A DNA stretch of 64,000 bases from Bombyx mori (GCF_030269925.1 NC_085132.1:4982501-5046500); one strand, 5' to 3'. Shown: positions 1 through 10,780, counted from the stretch's first letter. The notes: generated from the sequence alone by a model not told the origin. Numbers and translations: made by a program.

Positions 1-1145
1 AATTGTTATGATTGGTATTGCTTTTATCATTATGTTTACAAGTGTTTAAATCAAACCTCCTCATCTGTACTGCGGTTAAATAAAATTCAGGGTTGTCTAA
101 GGCTGAATGGGTCATGCATGGGTAATTATAAGTTCAGTTTGAATTTAAGGACAGCCGCTATCCAGATCTCGTTGAGATATTGCATCAACGTCTCTCTCAA
201 AGAAAGAGAAGCCAAATACAAATTACGGCATAGCTGAATTAATCATTCATGTAATTACTATCAAATGAAATAAGGAAAAAAAACAGTAATATTCGAAATT
301 TAAGAAAGTATATTTCATAAATATTAACATATACATGTAAAGAAAAACCTTTTTTTCGTCATTTTTATATAAAACCTTCTTTTTTAAATAGATTTTTCTT
401 GTATAGTGTGACTGAACTCTGTCATTTGGAAAAAAGTCGAGTTCAGTATTATTTAATTAAAGAATTTGTGGAAAATAAAGGCTTTAAATGTTGTTTTCTT
501 AATATTGTACAGAAAACGCAATTAAGTATTTTATTACTGTTTAACCACTTTTAGAATATTCTACACTTTTTAGAATATTCTTTAAACACACATACATATG
601 GTTTTATTTTGTTATAATGAAAAAAATCTAGAACCTTAATACCAAACATACCATGAATAAAAGTAATTTTTTTTACCCTAAAAATCGAACGACAATTCAA
701 AGAGCATTCACGTTAATAAAATTCGCTTTTGATTAATTAAATTTAAGTTATATTTTAAATACCTACGAGTCTCATTAAAGTCCAAAAAAAAAAGTATCAA
801 TCGAAATTTCTATCATCGCGGCCTTTATGGTTACCGACTTTAATTAAGAAATTAAGATAAGGCGGCGAACACAAATAAAACATTCGTAATCTATCCCGGA
901 AGCTCGGAAGCTATACCCGAAGCGAAAAGCTGAATTTGTGTTCGAAATAAAAATTTCTAATCGGACTTTTGTTGGCCCTACTGTTTTTATTTTTTCCTGT
1001 TGGTTTTTGTTTTAAAACCAAACTAATATATTCAGGTATTGTTACATCAAAGGTATCGATATAATTTAAAGTGTATAAGTGTGGGTAAATGAATTACATA
1101 GCTTCCGATTGTGACAAATATGTACATAGTTATATTATGTTACTG
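1..1145. other. AT-rich DNA without recognised gene
   Basis: No long reading frame, RNA gene or recognised repeat is visible. The stretch has many A and T runs and scattered stops in all frames. It is probably intergenic or intronic. Confidence 0.6.
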
Positions 1146-1775
1146 GCGAAACTGTAATTTATTATTGATTTCTCTACTATTTAATGGATGTTATTATCTA
1201 TATATTAATACGTGAAGCAAAAACTTTGTATCCCTTTTTACGAAAATTGCGCGGACGGAGGAGTATGAAATTTTCCACACTTACATAGAATATAGAGAAG
1301 AAGTGCACAATGCCAATTTTTTTTTTAAATAATGCCTAAATTATATATTAAATCAATAAAGAAAACATTACACACACTACATACCGTGTATTTGACGCAC
1401 ACACGCATGCATACTATTTATTGTCAAACTTTTGTTCTTGACGTCTGTGGTCAAATTGAGAATAGATTAATTGTTTGTCTTTATTAATATTTTTTTATAG
1501 TGTAGCCTTGGCGAAATTTGTGATTATGATGAGGTTATTGCGAGATGTGAGTATAAAATACAATCAATCATAATAGTGTACAAACTTACAATTCCAATTA
1601 ATTATAGTCGAATTTCGAATACTGCGGGGCCACTAGTACATATAAACATTCCTCTTCAATCACTCTATCTATTAAAAAAAACCGCATCAAAATCCGTTGC
1701 GTAGTTTTAAAGATTTAAGCATACATACGGATATAGGGACAGAGAAAGCGACTTTGTTTTAAACTATGTAGTGAT
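1146..1775 (+). mobile_element. RTE-like 3' tail repeat, split by a Helitron
   Basis: The segments 1146-1196 and 1637-1775 are colinear with the uninterrupted repeat at 22245-22462. They share the TATTTAATGGATG block on the left. On the right they share AAATCCGTTGCGT and the end near GACTTTGTTTTA. The ending resembles 3' ends of lepidopteran RTE-type non-LTR elements; that class assignment is from memory and tentative. The interruption is exactly the Helitron at 1197-1636. Confidence 0.65.
1197..1636 (+). mobile_element. non-autonomous Helitron, complete
   Basis: The element starts TCTATATATTAATACGTG and ends GGGGCCACTAG. It lies between host A (1196) and host T (1637) with no target duplication, as Helitrons do. 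A terminal hairpin (TAGTCGAA, then a decayed right arm) lies just upstream of the CTAG end. No Rep/helicase frame is present, so movement would need proteins from elsewhere. Six other copies with one or both ends, and several fragments, are in this window. Confidence 0.85.
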
Positions 1776-2459
1776 AGTGAACATTACCTTTTTTTTAATA
1801 AAAATTTTACGTATCATTTTCTTTAATACAATTCTGAATTCATACATTATTATGAGAACGCTAAATTAAATGGCTCGTATAAAAAACAAATGTATTGGCA
1901 AATTAAAGAATATGGGAAGTTAATTTTTCCGTTACGTTTTAAGTAGGCGGTTGAAATGAAAATCGTGATAAAAACGCATCCATGAACTTGGGGTACGCTT
2001 CGGGAGGCGTTACAAAGACGACATTAATTCCAATTAAGCAAAGGTGTTAACGTCGAGGTCGCTTATCTGACATCTGATGCGTCCTATCCATACGCGTTTA
2101 GTGTTATGACGTAACTAATGTGACGGTCAAGGTGTTTTGTCCAACAAAGCTATAGTAGAGTAATTATGTCAGATGTTTAGATAATACGTTTTTATGTCAA
2201 CTTCAGATGGCAGAGTTGGGTGATTGTTTACGTCACCGCACGCGTCAATAAATTGGTAACAGGCTTCTAAAGAGCCGTTTAGGGATTTTCGAATAAATTA
2301 TTATGACTTAGTTTAGGTTCTTATAAATTCTTATTAGCGATAAATCTGGTTTTCGAAGCTCTAGGAAGCAAAGGCATCCATTAGGGTCGACCTAAATTTT
2401 TTTATTCTTGAAATTATTCGAACATTGTTACTACGATGGTACTACGAATTAGCCCATAT
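1776..2459. other. unique AT-rich stretch
   Basis: No gene or known repeat is recognised. The part around 1970-2250 is less AT-rich and has several CG dinucleotides, but no open frame. Confidence 0.5.
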
Positions 2460-2706
2460 GATAGATAGATAGATAGATAATAGATGGGTGACGAGCTCAT
2501 AGCCCACCTGGTGTTAAGTGGTTACTGGAGCCCATAGACATCTACGACGTAAATGCGTCACCCACCTTGAGATATAAGTTCTAAGGTCATAAGTATAGTT
2601 ACAACGGCTGCTCCATCCTCAAACCGAAACGCATAGTAGCTTCACGGTAGAAATAGGCAGGGTTGGGGTACCTACCCGCGCGGACTCACAAGAGGTCCTA
2701 CCAGTA
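2460..2706 (-). mobile_element. Bm1 SINE, 5'-truncated
   Basis: Minus-strand Bm1 body running from GGTAGGACCTC (near 2700) to the 3' end GAGCTCGTCACCCATC (near 2480). The usual A-rich tail is replaced by a short (GATA)4 tract at 2460-2475. The tRNA-like head is missing. Confidence 0.85.
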
Positions 2707-3180
2707 AACAAAATTTAAGTTTTATTGCATTAGCGTTAAAAATCATTTCGACATGAGAACGATATTCAAAGTGACTTAATTTCCAATGAGAGCAACATGT
2801 GCAGCCCATAAGCATTCCAAGTGTGCTGGCCAATACATTCATTTGATTATATTTCTCTCAATTAATGCGTTACCGTGAAATACTGTAAAACGAACCAAGT
2901 CGATCCCGCCTTGTACAATCAGTGTCAAAAGTGATTTTACAATTGATTATTTATTTTAACAGGATTTCATTAAGTATTGATCTTACAGTAGCCATTGTCA
3001 GACAACGTGCACCGTGATATGGTGTTCTTAGAAACTTTATATTTCGAAGTAATATTTTTATGTGCCTCTATGTTGCAGTAAATACTTATTTTTCCATCTT
3101 TCAATATGGAAGGTTGAGTTTCGGTTAGGAATTTGGAAAGTTACATGTCACTTGATACACTATTAAACTATACCTATAAT
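2707..3180. other. no recognised feature
   Basis: Unique-looking AT-rich sequence without an open frame or repeat that I recognise. Confidence 0.5.
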
Positions 3181-3271
3181 AAGGCAGCGTAGGACCGATT
3201 TTTGTGGCGAGGCTTGGGGGTGACCTTTGTCCAGCAGTGGACGTCTGTGGACTGATAGAATAAAAAAAAAA
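3181..3271 (+). mobile_element. RTE-type LINE 3' tail
   Basis: Contains GGCGAGGCTTGGGGGTGAC and CCAGCAGTGGACGTCTG followed by an A run. This matches the common end of lepidopteran endonuclease/reverse-transcriptase elements, where the frame reads GEA-(W/Y) near its end. It is heavily 5'-truncated. Confidence 0.7.
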
Positions 3272-3690
3272 TTCATTGCCAAATACGTAGACGTCTCATG
3301 ATCTATATGACCTTATATGATTGTTAGAACCCATTGGAATTAAAAACGAATTCCGCCCATCTTTAGACTATTGAGTGTACAGTTACAGAACGTCAAAATG
3401 ACAGCGAGCGACGTCCGCCATGAAATCAATCCCTTTTCAAATCCATCCGCCAAGAGCAACGCATCAATTTTATGCTTCTCTTCTTATATTAAGTCTTTAA
3501 TTTGTCATATAACGGTACAATAAATATTTCAAAACAATAAATAAAGTCCACGCTCAATTACTACAATCCAACAGTTAGTAATCCCAAAATTGAACCTAAT
3601 GAGAAATAGGCAAGATGATGATGCTTACTGACAATATGCTCTACAGATAACTAATCACCCAATACATCATATAAAAATAAATTGTTTTTT
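3272..3690. other. no recognised feature
   Basis: AT-rich sequence. A GATGATGATG-like tract near 3615 may be a remnant of an RTE tail, but nothing else is identifiable. Confidence 0.4.
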
Positions 3691-3943
3691 ACTGGTGGTA
3701 GGACCTCTTGTGAGTCCGCGCGGGTGGTTACCACCACCCTGCCTATTTCTGCCGTGAAGCAGTAATGCGTTTCGGTTTGAAGGGTGGGGCAGCCGTTGTA
3801 ACTATACTTGAGGCCTTAGAACTTGTATCTCAAGGCGGGTGGCGCATTTACGTTGTGGATTTCCATGGGCTCCAATAACCACTTAACACCAGGTGGGCTG
3901 TGAGCTCGTTCTCCCATCTAAGCAATAAAAAATAAAAATTATT
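3691..3943 (+). mobile_element. Bm1 SINE, body and tail
   Basis: Plus-strand copy starting ACTGGTGGTAGGACCTC and ending CTAAGCAATAAAAAATAAAAA. The tRNA-like head is absent. Close to the consensus seen across the window. Confidence 0.9.
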
Positions 3944-4124
3944 GATAAAATTATTTGCTTTTGTGCACGACAGTACCGAGAGTGTTCGCTTTGTAGTGCA
4001 AACTCACTAGATAGTAAAACCATCGCTTCGGTTGCGACCACTGAAGTCACAGTTTACGAGGCAACGATACTCGGTAACGATAACGGTTTCTTTGTAAGTT
4101 TATAATAATGTTTACTTTGTTCGG

Positions 4125-4245
4125 CGTGGGCGGGGCGCGGGCCGCGGAATAAGGCGGGAATAATTCACGGAAACGAATTTAAATTTGGTGTTGGCGCCTT
4201 CGACTGGTATTTACTACCGCTCCGTTTGATGGGATATAAGCGCAT
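4125..4245 (+). promoter_or_regulatory. candidate promoter-like GC segment
   Basis: A GC-rich patch (GGCGTGGGCGGGGCGCGGG at about 4121-4140) is followed about 95 bases later by GGGATATAAGCGC, which resembles a TATA box (4233-4240). It stands out from AT-rich surroundings and is not part of any repeat seen here. No coding exon is visible downstream, so the role is inference only. Confidence 0.25.
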
Positions 4246-5030
4246 TGGTTTTTCTTTAAATTCGGTGTTCGATATTCAATTTAACTTTGACTGATATTTA
4301 AGGATTTGCAGAGGCATTATAGAAGTAGAGAAATAAATCTTTTTTTTTTTAAGAGGATGTTATAATGAATATTTAATGAGTATTTAATGAATATTTAATC
4401 GATTATTATCGAAATTCATGGGAAACGAAGCTCTACGCTGTTAAAACAATTTCAATGAAAAGCAGTCGTAATAAATTTCATTGAATTTCGTTTTGTTGGT
4501 ATGTATGTGATTTATATAATATATATCTTTACAAAACTGTTGTTTTAAATTGAATTTTAGCCATACGTTAAATGTCCATATCTCTTTCTCTTTTCAAGAC
4601 AGCTTAAGGTTCTATCACCGCATCTAACCCCGCCTTTATGGCCCGTTAAAAAGTATAACGGAGGCGTATAATTTTAAAAGCATACTTTACATTAATTACA
4701 TTATAACAAAATTCTTCCAATGCAATTTCAATATTTTTCATATTATTATTTACAAATTTAATACTTCTAATAAAATAAATAAATTAATTCACAAAATCCA
4801 TCACATTCCCACTTTGAATGTAGATTACGAAACTCACACCCAGACCAAGTTTCCTTGTTCAGTTTTTGAAACGAAGTTCTTTGACGCGACTCGCGTCTCT
4901 GATAGAAATCGTCACGTAACAAAAAACCGTTACGCTCCTGTATCTTCTTACATTAACGGTAAACAAAAGAAAATAAATAAAATAAAATTAGGTAAAAACT
5001 AAACTCCAATGTACTGTTAAACGAAACTTA
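4246..5030. other. AT-rich DNA, one small open frame
   Basis: A 62-codon frame at 4814-5002 (+) has no recognisable domain and no near relatives in the window. I do not call it a gene. Confidence 0.4.
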
Positions 5031-5130
5031 TGTTTTTTTTTTATTGCCCTTTTAGGCAGACGAGCATACGGCCCACCTGATGGTGAGTGGTTACCGTCGC
5101 CCATGGACTCCAGCAATGCCAGGGGCAGAG
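5031..5130 (-). mobile_element. LINE-B 3' tail, seed of the minisatellite
   Basis: Poly(T) then TTGCCCTTTTAGGCAGACGA. This is the reverse of the 3' tail that follows the reverse-transcriptase C-terminus at 7747-8109 and 11299-11772. Poly(A) is therefore on the minus strand. The segment runs directly into the tandem array at 5131. Confidence 0.85.
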
Positions 5131-5664
5131 CCAAGCCGCTGCCTACCTAGCCAAGCCGCTGCCTACCTAACCAAGCCGCTGCCTACCTAGCCAAGCCGCT
5201 GCCTACCTAACCAAGCCGCTGCCTACCTAGCCAAGCCGCTGCCTACCTAACCAAGCCGCTGCCTACCTAGCCAAGCCGCTGCCTACCTAACCAAGCCGCT
5301 GCCTACCTAGCCAAGCCGCTGCCTACCTAACCAAGCCGCTGCCTACCTAGCCAAGCCGCTGCCTACCTAACCAAGCCGCTGCCTACCTAGCCAAGCCGCT
5401 GCCTACCTAACCAAGCCGCTGCCTACCTAACCAAGCCGCTGCCTACCTAACCAAGCCGCTGCCTACCTAGCCAAGCCGCTGCCTACCTAACCAAGCCACT
5501 GCCTACCTAACCAAGCCGCTGCCTACCTAACCAAGCCGCTGCCTACCTAACCAAGCCGCTGCCTACCTAACCAAGCCGCTGCCTACCTAGCCAAGCCGCT
5601 GCCTACCTAACCAAGCCGCTGCCTACCTAACCAAGCCGCTGCCTACCTAACCAAGCCGCTGCCT
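5131..5664. repeat. 20-bp minisatellite, about 26.7 copies
   Basis: The unit is CCAAGCCGCTGCCTACCTAR, where R is G or A. There are 26 full units (5131-5650) and a 14-bp partial. The last base strictly alternates G, A for the first 14 units, making a 40-bp higher-order period. After that A predominates. Only one other substitution is obvious (CCACT at about 5506). The unit begins as the LINE-B tail sequence AGAGCCAAGCCGCTGCC, so the array grew out of that tail. Confidence 0.97.
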
Positions 5665-5975
5665 TTATAAATCACGAACTTACGTCAGTGACGTTAAATT
5701 TAAAACTTAGAAAATCGAATGCAATTTTAAAATTCAGAATAGTAATCATTTGTAAATGTTTTTGACACAAGTAGGCAAGTATTAGAAGATAAGTAGAGAT
5801 CGAAAGATAAAATTACTGAGTGCTAGAATTTGTAGAGCTAGACTAGAGCCTTTCTAACCAACGAACATAGAAATATCCGCCGCGAGAGACGGTAAATTGG
5901 TTCCTCCTTATGGTCCAACGATGCATATGTTTTTTTGTTTGTTTTTCTATGTTATTGCATGATAGACGACCCTAA
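5665..5975. other. no recognised feature
   Basis: Unique-looking sequence between the minisatellite and a Helitron. Confidence 0.5.
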
Positions 5976-6399
5976 TCTATATAAATATGTATTAATAGGT
6001 GAAGGAATAACTTTGTATCCCTTTTTATGAGTATTGCGCGGACGAAGGAGTATGAAATTTCTCACACTTATACAGAATATAGAGGAGAACAGAATGTTAA
6101 TATTTTTTTTAATTATGCCTAAAAAATACATTAAATCAACTATAAAAACATTACACACATTACCATGTATTTGACGCACATGCATACTATTTATTTATTG
6201 TCAAACTTTTGTTCTTGACGTCTGTGGTCAAATTGAGATTAAATATTGTTCGTCTTTATTAATATTTTTCTATAGTGTAGTCTTGGCAAAATTTGTGATT
6301 ATAGAAGTATGATAGTCTTTGAAAATAGTATCATAATAGTGTACGAACTTATAATTTCAATTCATTATAGTCGAATTTCGACTACCGGGCGACCACTAG
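5976..6399 (+). mobile_element. non-autonomous Helitron, complete, diverged 5' end
   Basis: Starts TCTATATAAATATG after A (5975) and ends GGCGACCACTAG before T (6400). An intact 8-bp hairpin TAGTCGAA/TTCGACTA lies about 16 bases before the end. It is more diverged than the copy at 1197, for example GTATTGCGCGGACGAAGG near 6031. Confidence 0.82.
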
Positions 6400-6484
6400 T
6401 TTTTAAAATTCGTTGTCCTAAGAATGAAGTCGATTGTGAATTCATTAACTCCATCAGATCCAATAACCTTTGCATTAGATGCCT

Positions 6485-6810
6485 TCAGCTCTAATACTAG
6501 GAGCAGGCTTAGGGACCCCGGTAACCGTACTCGTCGAACTCGACAAAGAGGTCGACGTGCAACCTAACCCATGCATTAGCCCGCTGAGTTTCTCGCCGGA
6601 TCTTCTCAGTGGGTCGCGATTCTGATCCAGTAGTAGATTCATTCGCGAAGCAATTGCTCTTGAGTTGTTAGGTCTCCTTCGGAGGCGCTCGGGCAGTTGT
6701 TAGCAAATCCCGCCCCTCTTGGCTGAGCCTTTGCTCGCCCACCTGTCCTGGTGAAACTGGAAAGGCCTTCGGGCCACCAGTAAACTTTCAATCATAAAAA
6801 AAAAAAAAAA
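6485..6810 (+). mobile_element. LINE-C' 3' tail with poly(A)
   Basis: Contains the LINE-C-like block GAGTTTCTCGCCGGATCTTC and then a family-specific tail (CACCTGTCCTGGTGAAACTG). It ends in about 16 A residues at 6795-6810. It is related to but distinct from the LINE-C tail. Fragments of the same variant lie at 7557-7715 and 53319-53413. Confidence 0.8.
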
Positions 6811-7329
6811 TTCATTAACAGCACAATTTGAGCATAGGAAACATAATATGGATTGGGAGTTGCTGTTGGCGTCTCGTCTTCATCGCACAAAGACGCAACT
6901 GACAATTTACGATCCGCCCTTCCGTTGCAACGCCCTTCAAGTGTAGATGGCGCCATTGTTACAATGTAACACCGAAATTACATCAGCACCTTTACTTAAT
7001 ACGTTTAGAAGAAATGTCAATTGTTTATATTATAATTGCAAAAATATCGAAACACGCGAATCTACTTTATATTATTGTTGTTATCTTTGGTTAGTTTTAA
7101 TTTATTCGATCGACTTGTCATATATTTTTAGGTATTTCAATGTGACAGCTACGTTTTAGAAGCATTGTTGAAAAAGAAATTAATGATAAAATTTATCGAA
7201 TGAATTGATAAAATTAAGAATTATTCTAGTAATTTGATTACCGTTGGGCACATTTGTATCTTAAACAATCGTTATCTTAGATACTTAATTATGTGTAATG
7301 CTCATTTAAGATTATTAACAACTAAAAAA
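6811..7329. other. no recognised gene
   Basis: A 70-codon frame at 6947-7159 (+) looks like chance: AT-rich composition and no domain. No repeat is recognised. Confidence 0.45.
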
Positions 7330-7418
7330 GTCGTTTTGGTCTGAGAGATAAGACGCCCGGTGTACCTACTCGTGTCGAGTGATGCGATAATGCCGGTGTT
7401 CAAATCCGGCGGGTAGCT
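7330..7418 (+). mobile_element. tRNA-like head of a Bm1-type SINE
   Basis: GTCGTTTTGGTCTGAGAGAT (A-box region) and GCCGGTGTTCAAATCC (B-box region) correspond to the Bm1 head. That head is seen intact on the minus strand at about 23100-23191. The Bm1 body does not follow. This is an isolated, diverged head and not a working tRNA gene. Confidence 0.65.
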
Positions 7419-7556
7419 ATTGATTTTATAACGGAATATTTGCACAAAACAAAAACGACTTAAAAATTGAACCAGCAAAATGTATATAGAATAACTACTG
7501 GTTGGGACAACTGCTAAATAATGCTCATAACTCAAAATAATACTTTTTTTATGATG

Positions 7557-7715
7557 AAGGATTACTGGTGGCTCTGAGGCGTTTCCAGTTTCACCAGGAC
7601 AGGTGGGCGAGCAAAGGCTCAGCCAGGAGGGGTGGGATTTGCTAATAGCTGCCCGAGTGCCAACTCAAAAGCAGTTGCTTCGCGAATCAATCTACTAAAT
7701 GGTCGGAATCGCGAC
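7557..7715 (-). mobile_element. LINE-C' tail fragment
   Basis: Reverse complement of the 6600-6780 tail, including CCAGTTTCACCAGGACAGGT. It abuts, head to head, the plus-strand LINE-B fragment that begins at about 7747. Confidence 0.75.
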
Positions 7716-7746
7716 ATTAATATGTACATTAATGTACGTACTACGT

Positions 7747-8109
7747 ATGTTCCATGTGGAGTGCTCTGAGGAATTGTTCGAGATGATACCGACATCTCGC
7801 TTTTACCATCGCACCGCCCGCCACCAGAGTAGACTTCATCCATACTACCTGGAGCCACTACGTTCATCCACAGTGCGTTTCCAGAGATCTTTTTTGCCAC
7901 GTACCATCCGGCTATGGAATGAGCTCCCCTCCACGGTGTTTCCCGAGCGCTATGACATGTCCTTCTTCAAACGAGGCTTGTGGAGAGTATTAAACGGTAG
8001 GCAGCGGTTTGGCTCTGCCCCTGGTATTGCTGGCGTCCATGAGCGACGGTAACCACTCACCATCAGGTGGACCGTATGCTCGTCTGCCTATACGGCAATT
8101 AAAAAAAAA
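7747..8109 (+). pseudogene. LINE-B reverse-transcriptase C-terminus and tail
   Basis: The frame to 8052 encodes the end of a non-LTR retrotransposon polyprotein of the jockey/CR1 kind. About 100 residues remain, carrying FHVECSEELFEMIP, HPYYLEPLRSSTVRFQRS and RLWNELPSTVFPERYDM, and ending GVHERR. The reverse-transcriptase and endonuclease domains are lost by 5' truncation. After the stop comes the 3' tail (CGGTAACCACTCACCATCAG) and an A run at about 8101. The parallel copy at 11299-11694 is very similar, so both inserted fairly recently. The clade name is from recall and has not been checked by search. Confidence 0.85.
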
Positions 8110-8886
8110 CTACGATTAAATTAAGCACGCAAAAAATATTAGCAAACAAGGTAAAGGTAGGTACTTTTAATGTAATTTCTGTCCAAGCTTGATAGATTCA
8201 ACTGAAAAAAAAAAAAACGAAAACTGAATGTTGACGTAAAAGCAAACGTCGATTCACGTGACAGCAAATCCGAAAATCCGACAGGAGCTTAAATTCGGAA
8301 CTGTCAAAAAAAGTGGCTAGACAGCAGCGCTATTTTACGTGGATTGTTTCCAATTTCCACCGGCGCGTATCATCCATCCAGTCGAATGACTTGTCGTGAT
8401 TACTTTTTCATTTTTTTCATTTGCCACTTTATTTGGAATCGAACGACAGTTTGGATTTTTCCTAGCGCTTATGAGTGATTGCTGGGACACTAGAATCCAA
8501 TGCGTCAAAAATAAACTTCACTGTCGATTTTGCAAATTCAGTCGGAGTTTCGGAAAGGTTTTAAACAATAAAAAACCAAAAAAAATATGTGAACAAAACA
8601 AGACGTCTCGAAGCAATTTCACAAATCCCATAAAACGATTTAGTTTCCCCCCTTTTTAAAGGGCTAAAGCAAACATTTCGCCCCTCACCGCACGACACGA
8701 CGCGATAAATACATGTAATTCACGTATATCGCGTTATTATTGTGATATCGCATTACGAACGCGGCCCGATAATACGTGACACGCGCCCGCTTATGAAATC
8801 TCATGTCGCTCTTAACATAGAACGAATTTCGTAGAGACGTCACTTGTTTGTAAAATATAAACAAAAAATACAAACATAATTATCAA

Positions 8887-8891
<5 letters not shown>
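8110..8891. other. unique sequence, no gene called
   Basis: An 87-codon frame at 8396-8659 (+) shows no domain. The part 8680-8860 is CG-richer (GCGATATCGCATTACG-like words) but carries no splice or start context that I can defend. Confidence 0.4.

Positions 8892-8959
<68 letters not shown>
8892..8959. repeat. 68-nt homopolymer T (LINE poly(A) tail)
   Basis: An uninterrupted run of T on the plus strand, directly downstream of the LINE-C 3' UTR on the minus strand. It is best read as its poly(A) tail. Confidence 0.95.
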
Positions 8960-9146
8960 CCTACCTATGCTGATAGCCTTGAGAGGCTATTTCAGCTTCA
9001 CCCTAACGTTTGTAGGTGAGCTCGCGGGGCTCAACCGGAGAGTTGCTAACACTGACCCTAGCAAGAGCAGTGCTTCGCAGAATCTACCACCGGATCGGAA
9101 ACGCGACCCACTGAGAAGATCCGGCGAGAAACTCAGTGGGCTGTGT

Positions 9147-10181
9147 CTATGGGTTAGTTCGTCGAGCCCTTCGTCGCAAGCGACGGGTTCGACGAGGACG
9201 GTGACCGGTGCTTGTGGTGCCTAAGAGCACCGTTAATGGATCAGGAGGATCCGTAATGACGTGCTTTGGGCGACGTCGACGGTTTACCATTCGGTCTACT
9301 GGGTCGGGTATGTAATTTCCAGCGGCTACGATGAGAAGGTTCTCATGTCGTGCCGCCTTCTCAAAATGGCGCAGCGATGCCGACTGTAGATACTTACTGA
9401 CAGAGTCAAGCTCCAGGTCATCGTGGAGATCCACGTTCCTCAGGAACCATGGTGCTCCGACGGCTATCCTGCAGAATCGGGATTGAATAACCTGAAGGGG
9501 CTTCAAGTTGGTGCGGGCTGCGTGAGCGAACACTACGCTTGCATACGTCATAACGGGGCGTATGCAAGTTTTGTAGAGAGTTACCTTATTACGGAGGGAC
9601 AGTTTGCTTCGCTTGCAAAGCATAAGGTAGAGACGTCCTAATATGAAGGCGGCACGGTCGCGTACCGTTTTAATATGGGGACGGAATGTCATCCCTCTGT
9701 CGAGGGTGACGCCTAGGTATTTGACCTGCGAGGCCCACGGTATGGGCTGGCCAAAGAGAGTGACGGGGCTAACGGCGGAGGTGTTTGCGCGCCTATTAGG
9801 GAGTGGGATGCTCGAAGTGGTATTCGGAGGGCGACCCCTTTTGAAGAGCACCGCTGTGCTTTTCGTGGGGTTGATGTCGATGCGCCACTTCCGGAACCAC
9901 TGTCCCATGGTGGCTACTGCGATCTGGAGTCGCCGATGAAGCAGCGACATCTTCCTACACGAGTAGTAGATAGCCGTGTCATCGGCGAAGAGCGCTAGAT
10001 GGGTCTCCGGAGACCGGGGTATATCATTGATATACAAACTAAATAATAACGGGGAGAGCGCGGAGCCTTGCGGGACTCCGGCAGTCAGTTGACGGGGACG
10101 AGAACGAGCTCCCTCTACTCGATATCGAAACGAACGGTTCGACAAGAAGTCTCGTATGATGAGCACGAGTCTGTCTGGCAG
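9147..10181 (-). pseudogene. LINE-C reverse transcriptase, C-terminal part
   Basis: An open frame of about 344 codons with no ATG at its start, because the element is 5'-truncated. Counting from the GTG at 10166, residues 31-42 are VPQGSALSPLLF. Residues 60-63 are FADD, carrying the two catalytic aspartates of the polymerase. Residues 150-157 are YLGVTLDR. These are motifs of non-LTR reverse transcriptases of the jockey group. The end is arginine-rich (RRTRRLRRRARRTNP). The endonuclease and the fingers of the polymerase are missing. The frame itself carries no stops or frameshifts, consistent with youth. In a full element it would copy the RNA at the target site. Confidence 0.92.
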
Positions 10182-10283
10182 TTACTTTTATTTAATTTAC
10201 ATTGCTTGATGAATAAACAGAATTATCAAAACTTTACATTTATTTTTTATATACATATTTTTATGGTTTTTTTTATACAGTTT

Positions 10284-10476
10284 AGTTGCCTAGACGACGA
10301 CGAGCTCACAGCCCATCTGATGTTAAGTGGTTACCGAAGCCCATAAACATGAATATCAGAAATGCCGCCACTCACCTTCAGACATGAGTTCCATGTTTCG
10401 GTTCTATAGCACAACGGGTGCCCCACCCTTCAAACCGAAACGTATTACTGCTTTCCGGCAGACATAGCCTTGGTGA
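10284..10476 (-). mobile_element. Bm1 SINE, diverged
   Basis: Minus-strand body with ACAGCCCATCTGATGTTAAG and CCTTCAAACCGAAACG, truncated at the head and clearly mutated. Older than most copies here. Confidence 0.75.
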
Positions 10477-10555
10477 TATCTAGCCACTATCTAGCCATAG
10501 GTAGGCACAAAACACGATAACTCCAGTAAAATAGGTATTTAAATTAATTATTATT

Positions 10556-10780
10556 TTACTGGTGGTAGGACCTCTTGTGAGTCCGCACGGGTACCACCAA
10601 CCCACCTATTTCTGCCATGAAGCAGTAATGCGTTTCGGCTTGAAGGGTGGGACAGCCGTTGTAACTATATTGAGACCTTACAAATTATATCTCAAGGTGG
10701 GTGGCGCCTATGGGCTGCAGTAACCACTTAACATCAGGTAGGCTGTGAGCTTGTCCACCCATCTAAGAAATAAAAACAAA
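10556..10780 (+). mobile_element. Bm1 SINE with small internal deletions
   Basis: Plus-strand body from ACTGGTGGTAGGACCTC to CATCTAAGAAATAAAAAC. It lacks the ATTTACGTTGTAGATGTC stretch, which is deleted near 10705. Confidence 0.85.

Larger units (their letters stand above)
8892..10181 (-). mobile_element. 5'-truncated LINE-C with long poly(A)
   Basis: Minus-strand non-LTR retrotransposon. It has a partial reverse-transcriptase frame (10181-9147), a 3' UTR (9146-8960) and a poly(A) tail seen as 68 T on the plus strand (8892-8959). The 5' truncation lies near 10181. The long, pure tail suggests a recent insertion. I saw no clear target duplication. At least nine shorter copies of the 3' UTR are in this window. 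Confidence 0.9.

Noticed and set aside
5131..5664. CRISPR-like regular repeats
   Set aside because: There are no spacers: the 20-bp units are directly adjacent. It is a eukaryotic minisatellite.
6947..7159. 70-codon frame with hydrophobic C-terminus
   Set aside because: No start context, no domain, AT-rich composition; likely chance.
7330..7418. tRNA-like sequence with a B-box-like word
   Set aside because: Matches the Bm1 head and lacks a paired acceptor stem.
8892..8959. T run as a sequencing artefact or terminator
   Set aside because: Position directly after a LINE 3' UTR explains it as a poly(A) tail.
9643..9939. 98-codon open frame on the plus strand
   Set aside because: It is the antisense of the LINE-C reverse-transcriptase frame.
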